Below the pieces are notes generated by a model. That model searched no databases, was not told the origin of the DNA, and saw only the letters and a program-made list of their open reading frames with translations. The position numbers and the translations under genes were made by a program. DNA of 64,000 bases from Myxococcales bacterium (GTDB lineage: Bacteria; Myxococcota; Myxococcia; Myxococcales; Myxococcaceae): assembly GCA_030681895.1 (NCBI GenBank), contig JAUXRI010000287.1, forward strand, positions 52,390-116,389. The letters run 5' to 3'. Below, piece after piece: positions 26,833 to 34,188 of this stretch; positions within the stretch are counted from its first letter, which is position 1; every line of letters starts with the position of its first letter.

Positions 26833-27744
26833 GGCCGAGTCGTCATCACCTTTCACCAGCGCGATGAAGAACGCGAACAGCGCGGTGAAGAAGGGAATCG
26901 AGAAGACGAAGACGAGCGACGAGCTCACGGCCTGCTCGCGCGCGGTCGCGGCGTCGAGCGCGCGGTCGAGCGTGATGCACCAGGCCTCGGGGTCGAGCCG
27001 AAGCGGGTCGGCCGGCGCGGGCACCGGCATCGACGGCACCTCGCCGGGCGCTGGAGGAATGAAGCCCGCGCCTGGAATTGGGGAAGGCGGGGCCGTGGTG
27101 AGCTTCGCGGCGAGCGGCCCGTAGACGTCGGGCTCGATGCGGGTGAGCACGCCGCGCACGGCCTGACGTTCGCGGTCCCAGTCCTTCAGGGTCGAGTCGT
27201 GCGGTGCACAGGCCCAGAGCATCATGCGGCCCGTCGGGCGGCGGCGCATCATGGGCTCCTCGTGCGACACGTCGGTGGCGAGCGTGACGGGCGCGAACGC
27301 CAGCGTCTTGAAGTGCGTCGCCCGTGGCGTGCCGTCGGCGTTCTCGCCACCGCCTGACACGAAGGTCAGCTCCTGCGCGGCCTCGGAGCGAACACGCGCG
27401 TCGCTGAGGCTCGCCCACAGGTGCTGCTCCCGCGCCTCGAGGAGCGCGGCCAGCGTCGCACCGTCGAGCGCACGACCGCGGCTCAACGACAACGCGGTTT
27501 GAAAGTCGGGCGTGCCGATGCCGTGTGTGAGCGCGACCACCACAAGCCCCAGGCCGGCGCCGAGGAGCCCGGCCTTCGGCGTCACCGCGGCGAAGAACAC
27601 GAGCGCCGCCCAGCCCGCGAGCAAGACGAGCCCCACCACCACGGCCAGCACCGTGCTGAGCGGGAGGAGCAGCTGCGGCGCTCCGACCGAGAGCGTCAGG
27701 AGCACCCAGGCTCCCAGCGCGCTCACCCCTCGCTTCGCCGTCAC
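26818..27744 (-). CDS. Membrane protein of unknown function
   Basis: The 308-residue protein has two or three hydrophobic segments near the N-terminus (VSALGAWVLLTLSVGAPQLL, TVLAVVVGLVLLAGWAALVF, AGLLGAGLGLVVVALTHGIG). A ~170-residue soluble loop follows, with Pro-rich sequence before a last helix (SSLVFVFSIPFFTALFAFFI). The loop carries two cysteines (LWACAPH, EAWCITL) that could pair outside the cytoplasm. No domain was recognised. It follows the EF-hand gene by one base on the same strand, so the two are probably co-expressed. Confidence 0.7.
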   Translation of the reverse strand: MTAKRGVSALGAWVLLTLSVGAPQLLLPLSTVLAVVVGLVLLAGWAALVFFAAVTPKAGLLGAGLGLVVVALTHGIGTPDFQTALSLSRGRALDGATLAALLEAREQHLWASLSDARVRSEAAQELTFVSGGGENADGTPRATHFKTLAFAPVTLATDVSHEEPMMRRRPTGRMMLWACAPHDSTLKDWDRERQAVRGVLTRIEPDVYGPLAAKLTTAPPSPIPGAGFIPPAPGEVPSMPVPAPADPLRLDPEAWCITLDRALDAATAREQAVSSSLVFVFSIPFFTALFAFFIALVKGDDDSASRRA

Positions 27745-27745
27745 G

Positions 27746-28504
27746 TCAGTTGAAGTTGGTGACGCTCACGTCGCCAGTCTTGCGGTCGACGATGGCCCAC
27801 AGCCCGTGGTCGCCCTGGCCCTCGGTGGAGACGCTGAAAATCCACGCGTCCTTGTTCTTCTCACCGGACGGAATCTCTTCGGCGATGGGCACCAACGAGA
27901 TGGAGCCGGCCTTCAGCAGCGCGCGCACCTCGGCGTCGATTTTCTTCGGGTCCGACAGGCCGGTGCCGTCGGGGCCGCCGAACTCGCTCACGAACGCGGG
28001 GAGCCCGGAGTCTGGCTCGGTCGCGACGGCCTTGAGCGCGATGGCCAGCGCCTTGTCGTAGCTGACGGCCTGCTTGCCGAACGCGCGCTCGTGCGCAGCG
28101 GCGAGGCCTGAGGGCGTGGTGTCTTTCGACTGGTACTTGCCGGCGGGCGTGAGCTTGTTGCTCTGCGACTCGAGGTAGTTGACGTAGTTGTCGCGCAGCG
28201 ACTTCGGCAGCGCCTTCGCCTCGGTCGTCGAGAGGTAGCCGTCGTTGTTCTTGTCCGAGGCGCGGGCCCAGGCCTCCATCATCACGACGAACTCCTTCGC
28301 GACGTCGGCGGCCTTCACCGAGCCGCTGGGCAGCTTGAACTGCGAGCCGTCGAAGTTGTCCTTCAGGTCGGTCGCGAGCTTCTTCGCCTCGGTGCGGGTG
28401 AGCACCTGGTTCTTGTTCACGTCGGCCTTCTTCAGTTGGTCGGCGACGTAGACCTTCGAGGCGGCGACGAGCTCCGAGATGTTCACCTTGGTGAGTTTGG
28501 GCAT
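27746..28504 (-). CDS. EF-hand calcium-binding protein
   Basis: The 252-residue protein carries two EF-hand loops. DKNNDGYLSTTE is a canonical 12-residue loop with D-x-N-x-D-G and the closing Glu. The earlier DVNKNQVLTRTE is slightly degenerate because position 6 is Gln instead of Gly. The spacing fits a paired EF-hand. The C-terminal ~90 residues (SLVPIAEEIPSGEKNKDAWI, then GLWAIVDRKTGDVSVTNFN) look like a small beta-rich domain of unknown type. There is no signal peptide, so it is likely cytoplasmic and may bind calcium or act as a calcium-responsive partner of the membrane protein encoded one base downstream. Confidence 0.82.
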   Translation of the reverse strand: MPKLTKVNISELVAASKVYVADQLKKADVNKNQVLTRTEAKKLATDLKDNFDGSQFKLPSGSVKAADVAKEFVVMMEAWARASDKNNDGYLSTTEAKALPKSLRDNYVNYLESQSNKLTPAGKYQSKDTTPSGLAAAHERAFGKQAVSYDKALAIALKAVATEPDSGLPAFVSEFGGPDGTGLSDPKKIDAEVRALLKAGSISLVPIAEEIPSGEKNKDAWIFSVSTEGQGDHGLWAIVDRKTGDVSVTNFN

Positions 28505-28724
28505 GGCGCGGACCGTAGTTCAGCGCCGGCCGTTTGTGTCTCGGGGGGAAGAGAAACCTGCGCAGCAAGGACGCTTCGAGCCGCGGCGTTCTGGCGTCGG
28601 ATTCCGGCACGCCCGAAGGTCATGAATCCCTTGAGCTTCAGGGCGCCTCGCGGGCCCAACGCCTCCCTGTCCTCGGGTTTTCAAACACTGTGCATCAGCG
28701 CGCGAGGAGCGGTGTCTTCCGGGC

Positions 28725-30710
28725 ATGCGCCAGTTCGCCGTTCTCTGTCTCGTCGTCGTCGCCGGTTGCCGTTCGGGCCGTGTCTCGCAGCTCACCAACG
28801 ACGTCGAGCTCTCGCAGGTGGTGCCGTGCGGCCAGGCCTTCATCGGCTTCGAGGCCACGTGCGCGCTGACGGTGACGAACCGGGCCCGTCGCGCCGTCTC
28901 GGTGCGCTTCGGGAGCGCGTCGCCGTTCGAGCTCCCCACGTCGGTCGAGGTGGCCGCCGGCCAGTCGAGCACCGTCGACGTGCGGTTCCACCCGGAGGCG
29001 GTTGGCGAGGTCTCCCAGTCCATCTCGGCGAGCGTCGAGGGACAGGACGTCGAGGTGCGCCTCACCGGTGAAGGCGTCGCGGTGCCGTCGTGCCACTCGG
29101 CCGACGAGTGCCATGAGCAGACGTTCGACCCCTCGCGTGGCTGCGTCGACGCCGTCCGTGCCGATGGCGCGTCGTGTGGCGAGTCGAACGCGTGCCTGGT
29201 GAACGCGACCTGTCAGGCGGGCCAGTGTGTCGGCGCGCCGCTCGCCTGCGATGACGGGAGCGCCTGCACCACCGACGCGTGCGACCCTTCCCGCGGCTGT
29301 CAGCACGAGACCGTCACGTGTGCGCCGGCGACGAACCCGTGTCTGGCGTCGGCCTGTGATGCGCAGCTCGGCTGTGTCGCCACGCCCGTCGTCGATGGCA
29401 CCACGTGCGGCGCCAATGACTGTGAGACGGCGCACGTCTGCCTCTCGGGCCAGTGCGTCGAGCGGGTGGCGCCTGAAGGCTCGGTCTGCGCGGCTGCGAC
29501 GGCGTGTCGTGGCGAGGGCCGGTGCTCCGCCGCGCGCACGTGCGCGGTGCCACCGCCTGGAGCGCCTGTGGAGGCCTTCCGCTTCGAGGTCCCGGCCGGG
29601 CAGTCCGTTCAGCAGATTCTCGTCTCGACGACGGGCGACACGTTCTTCATTCATGGCCCGCAGTCGTCGACGGCAACGCCCAGCGCGGTGCTGGTGTCGC
29701 TCGACCGACTCGGGCACCTCCGCTTCGAGGTCGACCTCTCCGCCGACGCGCCCGGACCTCAGTGGTCGCGCAGGCTGATGCTCGACGCGGTGAACCACCG
29801 GCTCTTCCTCTCGCTCGGTGCGTGGCTGCAGGCGCGGGACTCGCGCACCGGCGCGCTGCTGTGGAATCGAGACCTGCGCACGTTGAACATTCCCATCACC
29901 AACTCCGACACGGGCGCGTTGCACCTCAGCGTGCAGGCCATCGGCCTCGTCGGCACCGACGACGTGCTCGCGCAGCTCACCGAGGGCGCGTCGCTGCACC
30001 AGCAACACCTCGTCACCTTCGACGGCGCGTCGGGCGTCGAGCGGGGCAGAACGCCGCGCCCCGGCCACGGCGTCTTTCTGATCAGCGGCGACGGCCAGAC
30101 GTGGGGCAGCTGGGCAGCCTGCTGGAGCCAGGACTACCGCCTCGTGCGCGTCGATGGCGCCGGACAGGTCGCTGCCGAGGTCGCGCGCAGCTACCCCATC
30201 GCGATGATGGGCGACTCCGCGATTCTGGCCAGCGCCGATGGCGGCGTGGTGCGGCTCTCCGCCGACCTGCGAACGGAGCAGCCCTTCGTGTTCCCGGCAG
30301 GGCAGACCGTCGACAACTGGAGAGTCGTGGGCGCGCAAGGCGACGAGGTGACGGCCTTCACGTCCGGCCCGGCTGGCTGGAAGCTGGTGCGGACGGGCAG
30401 CGCCGGCGTGCGGTGGGCGGCGACCGTCGCGCCATCGAGCTGGAGACGGCTCGACCTCGTGGCCGATGGTGGCGTCGCGCTCTCCACCGGCTTCGCCGAT
30501 GGTGGCTCGTCGTTGAGCCTGGTGTCGAACGACGGCGTGGAGACGGAGCGGTGCTCGATGAACGGCCGCACGCTCTCGGGCATCGCTGATGAGCTGATCA
30601 TCGCGACGGAGCCGGGCCGCATCGTGGGCCTTCGGTTTCCGGGCGTGGGCGCAGCGAAGTCAGGGTGGCCCGACGAAGACGGCATCGAGGGCACGCGCCG
30701 CTGGCGGTGA
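28725..30710 (+). CDS. Lipoprotein with ASH-type Ig domain, Cys repeats and propeller-like C-terminus
   Basis: The 661-residue protein has a lipoprotein signal (MRQFAVLCLVVVAGCRSG). Residues ~25-120 resemble an ASPM/SPD-2/Hydin Ig-like domain (CALTVTNRARRAVSVRFGSA, VDVRFHPEAVG, VRLTGEG). Residues ~125-280 hold CTDC-like Cys units (CDDGSACTTDACDPSRGC) of the same kind as the giant protein at 14538-18575. The remainder has repeated beta strands and [DG]G turns like a beta-propeller. It is probably displayed on the outer membrane. It converges with the gene at 30714-31835, only three bases apart. Confidence 0.8.
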   Translation: MRQFAVLCLVVVAGCRSGRVSQLTNDVELSQVVPCGQAFIGFEATCALTVTNRARRAVSVRFGSASPFELPTSVEVAAGQSSTVDVRFHPEAVGEVSQSISASVEGQDVEVRLTGEGVAVPSCHSADECHEQTFDPSRGCVDAVRADGASCGESNACLVNATCQAGQCVGAPLACDDGSACTTDACDPSRGCQHETVTCAPATNPCLASACDAQLGCVATPVVDGTTCGANDCETAHVCLSGQCVERVAPEGSVCAAATACRGEGRCSAARTCAVPPPGAPVEAFRFEVPAGQSVQQILVSTTGDTFFIHGPQSSTATPSAVLVSLDRLGHLRFEVDLSADAPGPQWSRRLMLDAVNHRLFLSLGAWLQARDSRTGALLWNRDLRTLNIPITNSDTGALHLSVQAIGLVGTDDVLAQLTEGASLHQQHLVTFDGASGVERGRTPRPGHGVFLISGDGQTWGSWAACWSQDYRLVRVDGAGQVAAEVARSYPIAMMGDSAILASADGGVVRLSADLRTEQPFVFPAGQTVDNWRVVGAQGDEVTAFTSGPAGWKLVRTGSAGVRWAATVAPSSWRRLDLVADGGVALSTGFADGGSSLSLVSNDGVETERCSMNGRTLSGIADELIIATEPGRIVGLRFPGVGAAKSGWPDEDGIEGTRRWR

Positions 30711-30713
30711 GCG

Positions 30714-31835
30714 TCAGGGGTCCGCGTCCTTGTACAGCTTGAAGGGGTCCATGCTGGCGGTCGCCGCGAGCACCGAACCAACAGCTGGTCGCACGAGGGG
30801 TAGGTGGGTGACGATGTCGGGCACGTCGCATGACGAGGTGGCCGTCGCGCCGCAGAACGTGTCGCCGGACAGCGGCAGCTCGCCTTCGCCCGTCGTGGCC
30901 CAGGCCTTCCTCAGCCTTCGCAGTCGACACGAGCTCGTCGCGAGCTGCTCGTCGAAGGCCCGGTACTTGTCCGACAAGACCGACGACGCCCAGGGCCGCA
31001 CGTAGAGGGCGAGGGCGAGCTCACGCTGGGCGCTGCACCGGCCCACGAGCGGAAACTGCGAATCGAGCGGCTTCAGGGGCGCGATGAGGGACGTCGAATG
31101 GGTCGCGACCCAGAGGGCGCGTTTGAGCGACTCCGTCTCGTCGTCGGTGAACGCCCGCCAGCCCTCGAGGTCGAGCCCTCGCTTCACCGCCTCTTCGGCG
31201 CCGCGCCGTTCGAGGCGCAGGAGCGCGACGCCCACCATGTCGCCGATGAGCATCTCGGTGGTGAGCGAGAGCCGGGCCAGCTCCCGCACGTCGGCCAGCG
31301 CGGGGCGCATCTTCCCAGACGCGAGGCCCTGCAGGAGACGGACCTTCGCGATGGGCCCGATATCGACGTAGCTGGGGAGCGGCTCGTTCATGCCGTCGAA
31401 CGGCGCGGTGAAGAGCGGCGTGCCCGGGCCCTCGATGTCCCACGTGGCGAAGCGGGAGAGCTCCGACATCCACGCGAGGTCGGCCGTCGCGACGTCGATG
31501 GGCGCGGTCGGCCACCCCAGGCCAGCATCTTTCACGGCCGCCATCAGCTCGACCGGCAACGCCTCGGGAGCGCGACCTCGGCCCTCGAAGCCCACGTGCC
31601 GGAACAGCACCTCGGCGGCGTCCCCACCATCACGCGGCTGGAAGAGCGGGTCGTTCTGCCAGCGAAGGTGATCCGCCATCACCTGCGTCGCGAGGGCCGA
31701 TTGATCAGCCGCCGACTCGGCCTGCCGCTCCCGAAGCGCCTTCGAGCCCGCGTAGAGCATCGGCCCCACCAGCAGGCCGTGGGCGACGAGAAGGAGCGCC
31801 AGGACGACGAAGACCACGATGAGCGCGCGCTTCAT
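30714..31835 (-). CDS. Single-pass membrane protein of unknown function
   Basis: The 373-residue protein has one N-terminal membrane helix (ALIVVFVVLALLLVAHGLLV) preceded by Lys-Arg, so the bulk should face the periplasm. The soluble part is helical and contains several cysteines near the C-terminus (SSCRLRRLRK, DTFCGATATSSCDV) that could form disulfides. No known domain was recognised. The gene is divergent from the PspC gene with a 59-bp gap. Confidence 0.7.
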   Translation of the reverse strand: MKRALIVVFVVLALLLVAHGLLVGPMLYAGSKALRERQAESAADQSALATQVMADHLRWQNDPLFQPRDGGDAAEVLFRHVGFEGRGRAPEALPVELMAAVKDAGLGWPTAPIDVATADLAWMSELSRFATWDIEGPGTPLFTAPFDGMNEPLPSYVDIGPIAKVRLLQGLASGKMRPALADVRELARLSLTTEMLIGDMVGVALLRLERRGAEEAVKRGLDLEGWRAFTDDETESLKRALWVATHSTSLIAPLKPLDSQFPLVGRCSAQRELALALYVRPWASSVLSDKYRAFDEQLATSSCRLRRLRKAWATTGEGELPLSGDTFCGATATSSCDVPDIVTHLPLVRPAVGSVLAATASMDPFKLYKDADP

Positions 31836-31894
31836 GGCGTGGGAGCGTAGTCCGCCCGCTGCAATCGCCAGCCGCCAGATGCGTTCTGGGGACC

Positions 31895-32266
31895 ATGACC
31901 GACACGATGACGAAAGCCTGCTCCGCCTGCCTCACCACCATCGACGCCAGCGCCACGCGCTGCTCCAACTGCACGCAGCGTCAGCCCGACTCGGGCCTCT
32001 CGCGAGACGTGCAGGGCCGCGTGCTGGGAGGCGTCTGCGCCGCGCTCGCGCAGCACTTCAACTGGGACGTGACGCTGATGCGCATCGTCTTCGTCTCGAG
32101 CCTCGCGGTGACGGGCGGCCTCGTGTTCTGGGTGTACCTGGCGACGTGGTTGATGACGCCGTTCGCGAAGAACGAGCGCGCGCCGATGGCGAGGTTCTTC
32201 GACGCGGTCGGCAACGTGTTCTCCCCGCCGCGCTCGCAGCCCCAGCACGTCTCGTCGGGCGAGTGA
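31895..32266 (+). CDS. Zinc-ribbon PspC-domain membrane protein
   Basis: The 123-residue protein begins with a zinc ribbon (CSACLTTIDASATRCSNC). The PspC domain follows: LSRDVQGRVLGGVCAALAQH, then NWDVTLMRIVFVSSLAVTGG and a membrane helix to WVYLATWLMTP. PspC proteins sense or respond to membrane stress at the inner membrane, and in enterobacteria PspC works with PspA and PspB. Neither is visible nearby. The fused zinc ribbon is a common variant in myxobacteria and actinobacteria. Length and order are normal for that type. Confidence 0.88.
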   Translation: MTDTMTKACSACLTTIDASATRCSNCTQRQPDSGLSRDVQGRVLGGVCAALAQHFNWDVTLMRIVFVSSLAVTGGLVFWVYLATWLMTPFAKNERAPMARFFDAVGNVFSPPRSQPQHVSSGE

Positions 32267-32312
32267 CTCCCTTCACTTTGCACGCCGGGGCACCCACCCG
32301 GGTCAGGCCGTC

Positions 32313-33182
32313 ATGCTCTTTTCGAAGACCGACGGCTGTCTGCTCGAGACGATTGCGCCTGGCTGCTGCCGCTCCGATGGCAGTCCGCTGACGGACGCCG
32401 GGCTCGAAGACCTCGGCAAGCTGCTCGGCACCACCTTGAAGGAAGGCACCGTGCAGAAGGTCGCCGTCGTCTTCTTCATGGAGGACGAGGCGAAACGATT
32501 CCTGGGCTCGTGCAAACGGTTCGGCGTCGAGTGCCGTGCGCTGGTGATGGGTCAGGAGCAGGTGCTGAGCGAAGGCGCGCGCGTCACCCGCACCAACGAC
32601 GAGCCCCGCGGGCCGTTGATGCCGCTGCTGCGCGAGGAGTCCTGGCCGCACGTCTCGTCGAGCGTGCACCGGCGGCTGCTCTCGTTTCCGCAGAACACGC
32701 AGGTCGCCGGGCCCTTCGTCACCTTCGGCTGGGACTCACCGAAGACGGTGATGCGCGTCACGCATGAGCTCGCGGGTGACCGGTCTTTGGCAGACCTCGA
32801 GCGTGAGGCGCTCGAGAACCTCGCGAAGCAGCCGTTCGAGCTCACCGAAGTGAAGCCCGGTCACGTGATGCTGGGCGCGGAGTACGGCGCCGAGCTCGTG
32901 TTGCTGCCGAAGGTGCTGACCGAGGTGCAGGCGAAGGTTGGCGCAAAGCTCATCGCCGTCGGCCTCGCCAAAGAGGGCGGCTTCTTCGCCACCGACGCGA
33001 GCGAGCTGCATGGCGTGACTGCGCTGATGACGTGGACGCGGAAGTCGTTCGATGAAGCGAAGGGCCGTCGCATCTCGCCGCTCCCGTTCCTCGCGCAGGA
33101 CGGCAAGCTCATCGGCTTCGTCTCGGCCACGCAGGGAGAAGACGTCACCGCGCAGAAGAAGCCGTTCTGGAAGTTCTGGTAG
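32313..33182 (+). CDS. Conserved-looking cytoplasmic protein, unknown function
   Basis: The 289-residue protein has no signal peptide or membrane segment. It has two alternating alpha/beta parts, with strands such as QKVAVVFFMEDEAKRFLG and AELVLLPKVLTEVQAKVG. The composition and ordered strand/helix pattern suggest a genuine enzyme-like or binding fold, but I recognise no family. The next gene starts ten bases after its stop, with an SD made from the overlap, so the two are co-transcribed. Confidence 0.65.
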   Translation: MLFSKTDGCLLETIAPGCCRSDGSPLTDAGLEDLGKLLGTTLKEGTVQKVAVVFFMEDEAKRFLGSCKRFGVECRALVMGQEQVLSEGARVTRTNDEPRGPLMPLLREESWPHVSSSVHRRLLSFPQNTQVAGPFVTFGWDSPKTVMRVTHELAGDRSLADLEREALENLAKQPFELTEVKPGHVMLGAEYGAELVLLPKVLTEVQAKVGAKLIAVGLAKEGGFFATDASELHGVTALMTWTRKSFDEAKGRRISPLPFLAQDGKLIGFVSATQGEDVTAQKKPFWKFW

Positions 33183-33192
33183 GACGTCGCGC

Positions 33193-33522
33193 ATGAACGT
33201 CCGCTCACTCACGCTGGGTGTGTTCCTGTTCGCGTCGGTCTCCTCTGCCGACGTTCCGCCGCCAGACACCTCGGGGTGTACGAACAAGAAGGCTGGCGAC
33301 GCATGTCAGACTGACGACAAGAAGGCCGGAGGCTGCAAGGCGGCCACCTGCTCGCGGGTCGACGCCACGCAGACGCCGCCGAAAGCGGTCGAGTATGCGT
33401 GCGTGACGTGTGACGTCGCGGCGAAGCCTGCCGGTGGCTGTCAGGCCATGCCGATGCTCTCGGTGTTGGCGCTGGTGCCGGTCGTCAGGCGCCGTCGACG
33501 CACCGACACCTCGAGTTCCTGA
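33193..33522 (+). CDS. Small secreted Cys-rich protein with C-terminal sorting-like tail
   Basis: The 109-residue protein has a signal peptide (VRSLTLGVFLFASVSSADVP) and an SD AGGA eight bases before ATG 33193. The mature part starts with PPPDTSGCTNKKAGDACQTD and carries eight cysteines in a compact domain that may form disulfides. It ends in a hydrophobic stretch and an Arg cluster (MPMLSVLALVPVVRRRRRT), like a short MYXO-CTERM-type signal, although a Cys pair directly before the hydrophobic part is not obvious. It is probably exported and perhaps retained at the surface. Small VPPPDTSGC proteins recur in myxobacteria as far as I recall. Confidence 0.75.
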   Translation: MNVRSLTLGVFLFASVSSADVPPPDTSGCTNKKAGDACQTDDKKAGGCKAATCSRVDATQTPPKAVEYACVTCDVAAKPAGGCQAMPMLSVLALVPVVRRRRRTDTSSS

Positions 33523-33526
33523 GAAC

Positions 33527-33540
33527 GGAACGGTCGTTCC
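33527..33540. terminator. Short inverted repeat after small secreted protein gene
   Basis: GGAACG-GT-CGTTCC directly follows the stop and precedes the next start by five bases. It may be a weak terminator or a leader structure of the downstream gene. Confidence 0.3.
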
Positions 33541-33545
33541 CGCGG

Positions 33546-34071
33546 ATGAGAACCTCGTACTTCGTCTTCGTCCTGCTTGCCGCCTGTCGCGGGCCTCGAG
33601 AACCTGACGAACCTGACGCCTTCGGTGATGTCGGCTGCAGACCGAACGCCCGCGTGGTCGCCAGACGGGCAGCGCATCGTCTTCACCTCGTACCGCGCGG
33701 GCAACGCGTCGTTGTGGCTGATGAACCGTGACGGCACGAACCCGACGCAGCTCACTCGGGGCGGAAACTTCGGAGACTTCAGCCCGAGCTGGTGTGCCGA
33801 CGGCGACACCATCGCGTTCCACCGCGTATCGGGGGTCGGCTCGACCATCGTGTCGCAGGTCGGCGTCGTGACCCTCGACGGTGGAGCGCCCCGCTTCTTC
33901 GACCTGCCCGGCCGCGTGTACGACGCCCGCTTCTCACCCGACGGTCAGCGCCTCGCCGCGTGGGGCCGCTTCGACAACGGCACCGCCGAAGACCTCACGC
34001 TCATCACCCTCGATGGTGGGCTCACCCGCGTGCACACTGGCGGGCACGAGCGGCACCCCACCTGGTGGTGA
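33546..34071 (+). pseudogene. TolB/WD-like beta-propeller lipoprotein, frameshifted near N-terminus
   Basis: ATG 33546 opens a lipoprotein signal with lipobox (MRTSYFVFVLLAACRG), but this frame turns to nonsense within ~20 codons. One base away, the second frame reads GLENLTNLTPSVMSAADRTP and then AWSPDGQRIVFTSYRAG and SPDGQRLAAWGRF, the classic TolB/PD40 beta-propeller repeat, to a stop at 34071. The two parts fit one ~175-residue lipoprotein with a single-base indel between about 33580 and 33600. Options are a true inactivating frameshift, programmed frameshifting, or a sequencing error. The protein has only ~3 propeller repeats, fewer than the six blades of TolB, so it may be a remnant in any case. 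Confidence 0.7.
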
Positions 34072-34188
34072 CCGGCTGATCTCGGCGGGTGGCTCAGCGT
34101 GATGGCTGCTGTGCGGGCCAGCCCAGCAGCTGATCAACCCGTCGTGCCTGACTGGACCTGCACGGCGCTCCGGGCTCAGCTGCCGCCA

